A DNA stretch of 64,000 nt, taken from assembly GCF_036324505.1 (NCBI RefSeq), contig NC_086355.1:24610518-24674517 (forward strand), read 5' to 3'. Below the pieces are notes generated by a model. It searched no databases. It saw nothing but the letters and a program-made list of their open reading frames with translations, and was not told where the DNA came from. Numbering within the stretch: position 1 is the stretch's first letter; every line of letters begins with the position of its first letter. The translations under genes were made by a program, and so were the position numbers. The stretch is from Eleginops maclovinus (Eukaryota; Chordata; Actinopteri; Perciformes; Eleginopidae). Positions 34,240 to 46,484 of the stretch are shown piece by piece.

Positions 34240-37200
34240 CAGCCTCTGTTTGTGTATGAATGGGTGATTTCTGACTTTGAGGCGTTGTAAAGACCTGAAA
34301 AGTGACGAGTTAAACAAAAACAGTCCATTCACCATCTGGACACCAAGAGGGCAGGCTGTACTGAAAGGCTGTAACTTTGAAGGACTGAGGAATTTGGTTT
34401 TAGACCAGAATCCCACCATTCCATGTTACAACTCTACAATTTGCTTAGCATTTTAATGCACCATCTGGCTCCAAGACGGTACAGTGTGACCGATTGTGGC
34501 CTAGTCTAATAGACCTACTGTATATCAAACCCAGTGACTGTTACTGCACAACATAGGCACTTCCTATTGGCCTTGGCTGAACTTAGTGCAGTTGAAAGAT
34601 CATGGGTAGTATGGACAGTAGAAAATAATGACCTTGAACATTAAAAATATCTGTACTCATGGCATATTATTATTGGATTAAGAGACACAAATAAAACATA
34701 TTAAATCACTTACATTCAAATGTTTAAGCTTTACAGTGAGTGCTATACTACTTTAGTAATTAAAGTTTCAGAACATCATGACATACCTTTACTTCTGGCT
34801 CATAAGCTACATACAGAGAAACTTTATGGAGGTGGACAGTCCTGGCTTTGTGATCATCCCCTACAGATTAGATGTCCTGTTTTACCGTTTGGATAATTAG
34901 TAAAGGCTGACTTGGCACTTCCCCAGAATATTTTTCTGAAGGCTGTTAACCGCTGTGATGAAAAGGAATGCTTGTTCCTTCCACCTTTCACCTCTTACCT
35001 GTTCTTCTTCTCTCTTTGCTCCTGTACTTACCAACGTCCCATACTTTTGTCCGGCCTTCCCTCTCTTTGGACACTAAGTGTTGTAAAAATGATTTCTGTT
35101 TTTAGGACAGCTCCCACCTTGGGTGTCTTTTTCTATAAATCGTTCTTTCTATAATCATGTTAATTATATTTTATTTCATATTGTTGGACCTTTAAAAACT
35201 GTGTGAACAGTTTCAGTTACTCATTACTGTATCCAAGTTGTGCTGAGAATGAAATAAATATGGACAAGGAAAGAGAAAATAGAAAGAAGCATTGAAAGCT
35301 ACTTTGACGAATGGAGCCTGCCTCCCTTTGTCCAGCCTGTTAGTGTTTGCTCTTCAGCTTAAGTAATTTATCAACAAGGGTAATCCTTAGGTCACAAAGC
35401 TTCTGCAAACACAGACTGTGTTCCGCTAAGATTTGTGGATGAATTTCTCCGGGCCACTTTCTGATGAAACCCGGCCCTTACTTGTTTGAGTGACAGGCTT
35501 TCCCATTACCGAGCTTTCATGTTCTTATCTTTCTTTGTATGGCTGAAGTTTTGTAGCACCACACCACAGCCGTTAGTAATTAGAACGCAGCACTAGAGGG
35601 CTTTGAAGAGAATAACACAAAGATGAAGGCTTTTGTCAAATGAACCAGTCCATTACCAGCTAACTGCTCTCCCTGTGCCCACTTCAGTTTGTGGAGTGGT
35701 GACGCCACTTTAGATTAGAGTGTTATTTAAACAGTCGAGTTTCAGACATGATCAGAAACGGGATGCTGATTGTATTTGCTTCGAGCAAAGTTAAACTCAT
35801 ACAATTCGCTGGAAGGGCTGTCCGGTTTGTCTCAGCTGTTTAGATTTTCAGCACTACAATGTAGGTCTAAGCTGATCAGGTGATGGGAAAAGTTTAATAA
35901 ATCTGCTCCCCAATTAAGGACATGAATAAAAGAAAAGCACCCCAAAGGTGATGTGATTTAAATAACTCCTTTTAATAGGCAGTGGCTCGGAGGGGTTCTC
36001 TGGCAATTATCACTTGTGACCCACAGCAATTATCACCTGCTCCCAGCAGACAAAAGGCAATTTTCATCTAATTGAGTGCTAAGCCACAGGAACTGTGAGA
36101 GCCTGACCTTTCAGCAGTGGTTTGGAGGAGGCACAGGCACATTCCGAGGCCAAAAAGTCCTTTTGAAACTGTGACAATCAGCTCTACCGTCCTGACCTTA
36201 ATGTGCTGCTGAGAGCCGGGGACGGAGGTTTATTCATTACAGTACAGTGTATCACATCATCTGTTCAGTCAGTCAGATCTAATGGCAGTTTAGATTGCCT
36301 ATTGTTTCCAACAGCATTAGGTTGAGTGTTGGAGTGTTGACTCAATCAGCTGACATTAGCACTCTGTCACTGGAAGCTCATAATACCCCCCCCCCACACC
36401 GAGAATTAAAACAATATGCAGCATTACTGTTTGCCACGGAGATTAGACAAATTCATGCTATCTGTTATGCAGCTGATATTATGGGAGCCATCTGCTAAAA
36501 CAAAGGCTTATTAGTATGAATCTCTGATCCATCCTGTAGTGCTAGTTGAAAGGATTGATCAATGTCTTTAATGGAATATTTTTCAAATGTAAACATTGAG
36601 AACAGCTTGGCAAAACAACATTAGGCAAATAAACATCTAAAGGCAAATAGAAAAACCTCCTTCAAGTTTCCAAAAGATGAAATCAATATGTTTTCCTGTT
36701 TATGTTTACCAGTACTTAACGACAGTTTGACTCGTCAAAAATCCTTACCCTATGCTCTGCTGTTTGATTATCAGAGGACCGGGCCTTCACATGAACCGCT
36801 GCCTGGACTTCATTTAAATGTCTTATTGCAAGAGTTTGTTACAAGCTACATTGGCAAAATAAAGAGTGACTGAATCCAACCCGAGGACGTTGTGAGTGCA
36901 CTCAGCCGCTGGAAGCGACAGCACTCATAGGAGCATGGCTGCTGAAATAAGGAGTTTTCTAACCTTACTCCCATGGAGAAATGAGACCTCAAGTCTTTTA
37001 TTTCACCACGTTTTATCATGTCTTTTCAGCTAGAAGCTACCCGTAATTCAATAATAGAAAATATCTGTGAATGTAGGGTCCAGAAACAGCCCCTCTAACA
37101 GGGAACAAGGACTCATGTCGAAAGCTAAGATGAAAACAACATACCATATGACAACATTAACATCATAAAGAATAATACATGAAGAAGCATATAAACGCTA

Positions 37201-37588
37201 AGCATAGTAAAAGAACAAAAATCATATTGTACATCCATTAAAATAGTATATGACATGCAAAAAGATAGAGAGCATGACTTAAGATCATAGGACAATTGAG
37301 TCAAGGCCAAAATAATGCACACAGTTCATAGAAAGTATCTTAATAGTAAATGACAAATATGTAGAAATAGCGTGCAGCTTTATTAAGAGTTATTCGAGCT
37401 GAAATGTGTTTGTTTTGTTCCCATACCACATAAGAATACCCTTAAAGTGTGAGTTTTATTTCTATTTATCCTTTCCACCAAGTGTTGGAGCTATGAACGC
37501 TGCTGCTTCTGACACTGTAATAGAGGCCATTTAGTATTTATGTCTTGAAACCACAAAATGGATATTCATATTTTTGGTTGATTTAACC
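34240..37588. other. Unassigned 3.3-kb stretch
   Basis: No gene or element recognised. It contains a C9-10 run near 36389 and otherwise mixed AT-rich sequence. Small open frames (34912-35154, 36295-36498, 36688-36873) carry no motif I know. Confidence 0.3.
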
Positions 37589-38314
37589 GTGACTTGTTCC
37601 AACAGTGGCCTGTGCTTCATCCTTCAGAAGAAAACTGCAATTCTCTGTGAGATCTCCAAACACACACAGGTTAGATTTTCTTAGGAATAGTAGTCGGAGC
37701 TCAGCTTCTTATATTACTGCCTCTGCAGTTAAGTTATGAATTCATGCTGATTTGAGCAGTTTGCATGGTGGCACGAGTGGCAGAACACACTTTGAATGAC
37801 CAACTGAGATGAGTAAAGCTTCATCAGCAATTGAGCAGTGGAATTTAACTCTCAAACAAAGGGAAGTGAATATTGTCCCTCCTTAACACAACAACACTAC
37901 ACATTTAGTTGACTTGAGCTTCCTTGTTATGTAACTTCCTTATTATTTGATGTTTTTCACTCATGTGATGATGAACAAATGGGAAAACCTAATTTATACT
38001 TGAGATACAACAGAAAAATGATCAGGGACATTAAGGGTGTATGTGTTACAGGACTGACTTACCCACCATACTCAGATGTCTGCTGTTGCCCAAACATTTG
38101 ACTTAAAAAAAATGGCTAATGCTCGCAACACATTGCACACCTAGGGGCGGGACATCTCTAAACGGCTGCCCAATTACAACAGAGCCGGCCAGCTGAACAA
38201 CCAGGGTACACTGGGCTCTGGTTTCAGACAGAGGGCGAAAAGAGGTGCTACAGCACAGGCAGTATGAGAAACATAAAGAACTTTTTGAACATTAAAGCAT
38301 GGAGACATGTCACA
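37589..38314 (+). repeat. Segmental duplication, copy 1
   Basis: The segment beginning gtgacttgttccaacagtgg is repeated at 43958-44683 in the same orientation with about nine differences over about 726 bp. The last 200 bp (from agagccggccagctgaaca, through aaagaggtgctacagcacag and aactttttgaacattaaagc) looks like a dispersed fish repeat. The first 500 bp does not, so the shared length is best explained by duplication of the locus, not two independent insertions. It runs directly into the 57-bp array. Confidence 0.9.
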
Positions 38315-41103
38315 GTAGAGACACTACATACTGATATACACCTGAACATCAGCAGGAGAGGACTCTTTAAAGTAGAGACACTACATACTGATATACACCT
38401 GAACATCAGCAGGAGAGGACTCTTTAAAGTAGAGACACTACATACTGATATACACCTGAACATCAGCAGGAGAGGACTCTTTAAAGTAGAGACACTACAT
38501 ACTGATATACACCTGAACATCCGCAGGAGAGGACTCTTTAAAGTAGAGACACTACATACTGATATACACCTGAACATCAGCAGAGAGGACTCTTTAAAGT
38601 AGAGACACTACATACTGATATACACCTGAACATCAGCAGGAGAGGACTCTTTAAAGTAGAGACACTACATACTGATATACACCTGAACATCAGCAGGAGA
38701 GGACTCTTTAAAGTAGAGACACTACATACTGATATACACCTGAACATCAGCAGGAGAGGACTCTTTAAAGTAGAGACACTACATACTGATATACACCTGA
38801 ACATCAGCAGGAGAGGACTCTTTAAAGTAGAGACACTACATACTGATATACACCTGAACATCAGCAGGAGAGGACTCTTTAAAGTAGAGACACTACATAC
38901 TGATATACACCTGAACATCAGCAGGAGAGGACTCTTTAAAGTAGAGACACTACATACTGATATACACCTGAACATCAGCAGGAGAGGACTCTTTAAAGTA
39001 GAGACACTACATACTGATATACACCTGAACATCAGCAGGAGAGGACTCTTTAAAGTAGAGACACTACATACTGATATACACCTGAACATCAGCAGGAGAG
39101 GACTCTTTAAAGTAGAGACACTACATACTGATATACACCTGAACATCAGCAGGAGAGGACTCTTTAAAGTAGAGACTCTACATACTGATATACACCTGAA
39201 CATCAGCAGGAGAGGACTCTTTAAAGTAGAGACACTACATACTGATATACACCTGAACATCAGCAGGAGAGGACTCTTTAAAGTAGAGACACTACATACT
39301 GATATACACCTGAACATCAGCAGGAGAGGACTCTTTAAAGTAGAGACACTACATACTGATATACACCTGAACATCAGCAGGAGAGGACTCTTTAAAGTAG
39401 AGACTCTACATACTGATATACACCTGAACATCAGCAGGAGAGGACTCTTTAAAGTAGAGACACTACATACTGATATACACCTGAACATCACAGGAGAGGA
39501 CTCTTTAAAGTAGAGACACTACATACTGATATACACCTGAACATCAGCAGGAGAGGACTCTTTAAAGTAGAGACTCTACATACTGATATACACCTGAACA
39601 TCAGCAGGAGAGGACTTTTTAAAGTAGAGACACTACATACTGATATACACCTGAACATCAGCAGAGAGGACTCTTTAAAGTAGAGACACTACATACTGAT
39701 ATACACCTGAACATCAGCAGGAATGGACTCTTTAAAGTAGAGACTCTACATACTGATATACACCTGAACATCAGCAGGAGAGGACTCTTTAAAGTAGAGA
39801 CACTACATACTGATATACACCTGAACATCAGCAGAAGAGGACTCTTTAAAGTAGAGACACTACATACTGATATACACCTGAACATCAGCAGGAGAGGACT
39901 CTTTAAAGTAGAGACTCTACATACTGATATACACCTGAACATCAGCAGGAGAGGACTTTTTAAAGTAAAGACACTACATACTGATATACACCTGAACATC
40001 AGCAGAAGAGGACTCTTTAAAGTAGAGACACTACATACTGATATACACCTGAACATCAGCAGGAGAGGACTCTTTAAGGTAGAGACTCTACATACTGATA
40101 TACATCTGAACACCAGCAGGAGAGGACTCTTTAAAGTAGAGACACTACATACTGATATACACCTGAACATCAGCAGGAGAGGACTCTTTAAAGTACAGAC
40201 ACTACATAATGATATACACCTGAACATCAGCAGGAGAGGACTCTTTAAAGTAGAGACACTACATACTGATATACACCTGAACATCAGCAGGAGAGGACTC
40301 TTTAAAGTAGAGACTCTACATAATGATATACACCTGAACATCAGCAGGAGAGGACTCTTTAAAGTAGAGACACTACATACTGATATACACCTGAACATCA
40401 CAGGAGAGGACTCTTTAAAGTAGAGACACTACATACTGATATACACCTGAACATCAGCAGGAGAGGACTCTTTAAAGTAGAGACTCTACATACTGATATA
40501 CACCTGAACATCAGCAGGAGAGGACTCTTTAAAGTACAGACACTACATACTGATATACACCTGAACATCAGCAGAAGAGGACTCTTTAATGTAGAGACAC
40601 TACATACTGATATACACCTGAACATCAGCAGGAGAGGACTCTTTAAAGTAGAGACACTACATACTGATATACACCTGAACATCAGCAGGAGAGGACTCTT
40701 TAAAGTAGAGACACTACATACTGATATACACCTGAACATCAGCAGGAGAGGACTCTTTAAAGTAGAGACACTACATACTGATATACACCTGAACATCAGC
40801 AGGAGAGGACTCTTTAAAGTAGAGACTCTACATACTGATATACACCTGAACATCAGCAGGAGAGGACTCTTTAAAGTACAGACACTACATACTGATATAC
40901 ACCTGAACATCAGCAGAAGAGGACTCTTTAATGTAGAGACACTACATACTGATATACACCTGAACATCAGCAGGAGAGGACTCTTTAAAGTAGAGACACT
41001 ACATACTGATATACACCTGAACATCAGCAGGAGAGGACTCTTTAAAGTAGAGACACTACATACTGATATACACCTGAACATCATCAGGAGAGGACTCTTT
41101 AAA
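38315..41103. repeat. 57-bp minisatellite array 1, 49 units
   Basis: The unit starts gtagagacactacatactga and ends ggactctttaaa. The span equals 49 units with four single-base deletions (near 38584, 39490, 39663 and 40400). Variants include gagactctac for gagacactac, gcagaagagg, gtacagacac and taatgtagag, and they recur at multiples of 57 bp. Since 57 is divisible by 3, one plus-strand frame reads VETLHTDIHLNISRRGLFK and one minus-strand frame reads MFRCISVCSVSTLKSPLLL, over and over. The single-base deletions are exactly where these frames break. The right flank (41104-41150, gatatgaacctaaaagg) looks like the unit merging into the end of the surrounding repeat. Confidence 0.97.
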
Positions 41104-41149
41104 GTAGAGACACTATACTGATATGAACCTAAAAGGAGCATTATAAGGT

Positions 41150-43400
41150 CCAATTCAACAAACAATTAATGATGAAAAAATATTTCACCAAGATTCCTCA
41201 AATTGGGCCAGGAGTTTCCTATTCTCCCGCCGACAGACAGACTCAAAAACCAAAAAAACAAACTTAGCTGAAAACAGAAACTCCTCTGAGAGTGCAGAGC
41301 TCCACCAAGTCTGTTTCCTCAAGTGATAAATAATGCATGTGTCCACCCTGTGATTCAAATTTTAATGAGTTCCTCCTTGACCTACGCTACAACCTTACAC
41401 CAAGTTTTTAAATTGGGCCAGTAGTTTTTCTGCAATTCGGTTGAAAAAAAAACAAAAAACAACAAACTAAACCAAAAACATAACTGTCTTATCCAAAGAA
41501 ATTACTATAGACTTGGTTACTCAAGGCAGGCTTTCTAGAAATCCGTAGGATAAAGCTCAAGTCTTCAGTAAGATCAAACATCGACCACACAACATAACAG
41601 TGAAATGCATGCACTGATTGAACAAATATGTCTGCAGACATCTCAAATGTAGACACCTCATTGTGAATGTCCTATAAGTTCATTTCATCTCTTCCAAATG
41701 CTCTTCTCTACTGTCTGTATTTCATGTCTGTTAATGCAACCTCAGCTCATACCTCAAGCCTCGTTATCATCCATAAACCCCCCCAGAATCTTTATGTTAC
41801 ATTGAGCATGATATGGTGTAATACCGTTTACAGTTTATGTTTCCTAACATACAGTATGTGTTCCAAAGAACTCAATCCTGAAAAAACGTTCCACTTCCTC
41901 CTGTGAATTCAAGTAATTCCTTAATTTCGGAAGGGCTCAAATATGTCTGCAAGTGTATGCTTAAACTGTCACAAAATACTGACTGGCTAATTTGATATCA
42001 AATAAATGTGTTGTGGTGTATATTAATTGTATTTATGGTAGATAAAAGAGGCACCTGTCTCTTCAATGTGTCAAAAAAATCCTGCTTTTGAAATTGGCAG
42101 TGTGCATTCATGGAATGATACAGAGATGTATGTGGTTGATTTGATTTGACACACATAGGTATAGGCTATAGAATGCAATTCAGATGTTATTATGGTTGGA
42201 CATTTTCTGGGAGCACATTATAAGGCTTAGATTTTTAAATGAATGTTCCTGCTAAATGCCCAGAAGCACTGTAGCTTTGAAAGCCCAGCCACTAGTGCAT
42301 GTGCATTAACAGGAAAGTCATACATCCAGTATATAAAAGGACCTGAGCCCTCCTGAAACAGATTGCAGTATGTAATTGTAAAGGGCATTCTGTGCTAGCA
42401 AGAGCTTTCATTTCACCCTGGTTGAAGCCAGATGAAGGAGCTATTTTGGGCGTGCTGAAGGTCAGCAAAGACCAAGTGCTTTGATCCTGGGAGAGATACA
42501 GTCTGCTTTATGAATGAGACGGTGTGTCTGGGCGTTAGATCCCTGGAGAAGAATGGACATATAATCCAATATCACTTCCTTATCTAGCTGTTTTTAGTTT
42601 TTACTGAAACTGTATCCTTCCTCTGGACGAATATAATAAAAAAGACAAATGCTGTTGAATTGTTGAGCAGCCATGTTTTTTTTTTCTCGACGATAGTTCA
42701 CATGGTCATCATAATTTCTTTTGTCCCTGAATGAATGTGTTACTACTTGATTTAATTATTAAGAATAAAGGAATATTCAGGTGTCAGGGGCCCACAAAGC
42801 TGACACACATCGGATGACCACCCTCCTAAAGACACAAACATTTTCTTTGAAATAAAAAAAGAAGGTGTCTGATTTGCGGAATGCTTACAAACAAGGTTAT
42901 TCACAATATCCATAGATCTGGTCCCAAGTTTACAAATAAAAGGGGTTATGATTTCCAATAATAAGTCAATTCTTTACAAATTGGTTACAGGCAAGACACT
43001 TGGCACACAGCACGGTCAGTGTCACACATGAATCCTTAGTGTTGCTTTCAGTTATCTCAGCTGTGTGGGCACGGTTATGCAGGAGAGCAGAGGGTTGGAC
43101 GCTTTTGCCTAAAGACTTTACTGGCAAAACAAGACTTTTGTTGTCTTCAGTTTTTGGATCCAGCACGACAACAGTGAAACTGCAACACTGAGTTTGTGTT
43201 TCATCCATCGATCGTCTGTCGTTATCTTATCTGTAGGCTGAATAATTTAGCTAATGAATTTTGACGACAACAGATATCTCCATGGCAACTTGTCTATCAG
43301 AGTCTCCGGTTAAAGGAAACATTTAGTCATTTCCTGTATACCGGTTGTTGAATAAAAAACAACATACAGACATATGTTATTACCCATTTCTCTGTAAAAA
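41150..43400. other. Unassigned stretch between the duplicated blocks
   Basis: No gene recognised. Near 42330 a TATA-like atataaaagg lies in a less AT-rich 300-bp segment (42240-42560), which is weak promoter-like evidence only. Open frames at 41667-41906, 42752-42958 and 42966-43208 have no recognisable domain. Confidence 0.3.
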
Positions 43401-43404
43401 GGGT

Positions 43405-43625
43405 CGCACACACCGCGCGCAAAAAAATATAAATCGAAGACTTGTCTATTTTAGCAAATCTGCGCGGCGCTTGCGGAGCACTTGCGCGCTGCTCTCACGT
43501 CTGGTGTAGCCACTTTCATTGTTTACAATGGAATCGATTGTTGCAACGTGCGCTTAGCGTGCACTCAACATGTGCTGCGCTTCAGTTCCGCGTCCAGTGT
43601 AGCCACGGCGTTAGACAATCACTAT
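43405..43625. repeat. CpG-rich GCGC segment, probable DNA-element fragment
   Basis: This short GC-rich island contains caccgcgcgc, gcgcggcgcttgcggagcac, gtctggtgtagccactttca and gtccagtgtagcca in AT-rich surroundings. Phrases of this type occur in non-autonomous fish DNA elements. A related CpG-rich piece lies at 47470-47600. No ends identified. Confidence 0.4.
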
Positions 43626-43957
43626 TGATGGGGTGACTGCGTTTGGTCCTGAGATGGGTTTTCTAAGCTAGTTCTTTCCAGGCGTTGTATTGTTCCCCCA
43701 ATCACGTTTCCTTTGCCATGAATAGTTGCAAAGGGTTTCCCACTGCTTTCACATCAAAGTCTTACAAGTGGAGACAACTGTTCTGGAAGGCTTTGCTGTG
43801 TAGAAAACCTTCCTTTCCTTCAATCAAAAGTCTTTGACAGAGTTGGTAGCAGTGCAGGGGGTCATAGGTCAGGCATTCTGAAATTGACGCTTTGAAACAT
43901 ACTGAGACTTTCTCACACTGCCCTGCCAATCGCAGACAGAAAGATGAATGCTGGCTG

Positions 43958-44683
43958 GTGACTTGTTCCAACAGTGGCCTGTGCTTCATCCTTCAGAAGA
44001 AAACTGTAATTCTCTGTGAGATCTCCAAACACACACAGGTTAGATTTTCTTAGGAATAGTAGTCGGAGCTCAGCTTCTTATATTACTGCCTCTGCAGTTA
44101 GGTTATGAATTCATGCTGATTTGAGCAGTTTGCATGGTGGCACGAGTGGCAGAACACACTTTGAATGACCAACTGAGATGAGTAAAGCTTCATCAGCAAT
44201 TGAGCAGTGGAATTTAACTCTCAAACAAAGGGAAGTGAATATTGTCCCTCCTTAACACAACAACACTACACATTTAGTTGACTTGAGCTTCCTTGTTATG
44301 TAACTTCCTTATTATTTGATGTTTTTCACTCATGTGATGATAAACAAATGGGAAAACCTCATTTATACTTGAGATACAACAGAAAAATGATCAGGGACAT
44401 TAAGGGTGTATGTGTTACAGGACTGACTTACCCACCATACTCAGATGTCTGCTGTTGCCCAAACATTTGAGTAAAAAAAAATGGCTAATGCTCGCAACAC
44501 ATTGCACACCTAGGGGCGGGATATCTCTAAACGGCTGCCCAATTACAACAGAGCCGGCCAACTGAACAACCAGGGTACACTGGGCTCTGGTTTCAGACAG
44601 AGGGCGAAAAGAGGTGCTACAGCACAGGCAGTATGAGAAACATAAAGAACTTTTTGAAAATTAAAGCATGGAGACATGTCACA
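43958..44683 (+). repeat. Segmental duplication, copy 2
   Basis: Direct repeat of 37589-38314, offset 6,369 bp, about 99% identical. It joins its 57-bp array with a 5-bp deletion in the first unit (cagtcactac instead of cagtagagacactac). Confidence 0.92.
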
Positions 44684-46484
44684 GTCACTACATACTGATA
44701 TACACCTGAACATCAGCAGGAGAGGACTCTTTAAAGTAGAGACACTACATACTGATATACACCTGAACATCAGCAGGAGAGGACTCTTTAAAGTAGAGAC
44801 ACTACATACTGATATACACCTGAACATCAGCGGAGAGGACTCTTTAAAGTAGAGACACTACATACTGATATACACCTGAACATCAGCAGGAGAGGACTCT
44901 TTAAAGTAGAGACACTACAGACTGATACTGAACATCAGCAGGGGAGGACTCTTTAAAGTAGAGACACTACAGACTGATATACATCTGAACATCAGCAGGA
45001 GAGGACTCTTTAAAGTAGAGACACTACATACTGATATACACCTGAACATCAGCAGGAGAGGACTCTTTAAAGTAGAGACACTACATACTGATATACACCT
45101 GAACATCAGCAGGAGAGGACTCTTTAAAGTAGAGACACTACAGACTGATACTGAACATCAGCAGGGGAGGACTCTTTAAAGTAGAGACACTACAGACTGA
45201 TATACATCTGAACATCAGCAGGAGAGGACTCTTTAAAGTAGAGACACTACATACTGATATACACCTGAACATCAGCAGGAGAGGACTCTTTAAAGTAGAG
45301 ACACTACATACTGATATACACCTGAACATCAGCAGGAGAGGACTCTTTAAAGTAGAGACACTACATACTGATATACACCTGAACATCAGCAGGAGAGGAC
45401 TCTTTAAAGTAGAGACACTACATACTGATATACACCTGAACATCAGCAGGAGAGGACTCTTTAAAGTAGAGACACTACATACTGATATACACCTGAACAT
45501 CAGCAGGAGAGGACTCTTTAAAGTAGAGACACTACATACTGATATACACCTGAACATCAGCAGGAGAGGACTCTTTAAAGTAGAGACACTACATACTGAT
45601 ATACACCTGAACATCAGCAGGAGAGGACTCTTTAAAGTAGAGACACTACATACTGATATACACCTGAACATCAGCAGGAGAGGACTCTTTAAAGTAGAGA
45701 CACTACATACTGATATACACCTGAACATCAGCAGGAGAGGACTCTTTAAAGTAGAGACTCTACATACTGATATACACCTGAACATCAGCAGGAGAGGACT
45801 CTTTAAAGTAGAGACACTACATACTGATATACACCTGAACATCAGCAGGAGAGGACTCTTTAAAGTAGAGACACTACATACTGATATACACCTGAACATC
45901 AGCAGGAGAGGACTCTTTAAAGTGGAGACACTACATACTGATATACACCTGAACATCAGCAGGAGAGGACTCTTTAAAGTAGAGACACTACATACTGATA
46001 TACACCTGAACATCAGCAGGAGAGGACTCTTTAAAGTAGAGACACTACATACTGATATACACCTGAACATCAGCAGGAGAGGACTCTTTAAAGTAGAGAC
46101 ACTACATACTGATATACACCTGAACATCAGCAGGAGAGGACTCTTTAAAGTAGAGACACTACATACTGATATACACCTGAACATCAGCAGGAGAGGACTC
46201 TTTAAAGTAGAGACACTACATACTGATATACACCTGAACATCAGCAGGAGAGGACTCTTTAAAGTAGAGACACTACATACTGATATACACCTGAACATCA
46301 GCAGGAGAGGACTCTTTAAAGTAGAGACACTACATACTGATATACACCTGAACATCAGCAGGAGAGGACTCTTTAAAGTGGAGACACTACATACTGATAT
46401 ACACCTGAACATCAGCAGGAGAGGACTCTTTAAAGTAGAGACACTACATACTGATATACACCTGAACATCAGCAGGAGAGGACT
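44684..46484. repeat. 57-bp minisatellite array 2, 32 units
   Basis: Same unit as array 1. The length fits 31 full units plus 50 bp, after allowing for three 5-bp deletions and one 1-bp deletion. A block of four units is duplicated: the variant actgatactgaacatc with caggggagg and catctgaac appears at about 44921 and again at about 45144, 223 bp apart (4 x 57 minus 5). Units after about 45230 are almost uniform, so the minus-strand periodic frame runs 443 codons (45138-46469) and a plus-strand frame 201 codons (45922-46527). The array stops abruptly inside a unit at ggact and is followed by unrelated sequence. Confidence 0.97.

Noticed and set aside
38577..41165. Long minus-strand reading frames of 304, 247 and 255 codons
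   Set aside because: They are the 57-bp minisatellite read in a frame without stops. They break exactly at the single-base deletions, and an equally open frame exists on the other strand. No start context, splice sites or domain.
42325..42345. TATA-box promoter
   Set aside because: A single TATA-like string in AT-rich DNA without a downstream exon or other sites is not enough to call a promoter.
38315..46484. Possible CRISPR array
   Set aside because: The repeats are contiguous 57-bp units without variable spacers, in a vertebrate-type genome, and there are no cas genes.
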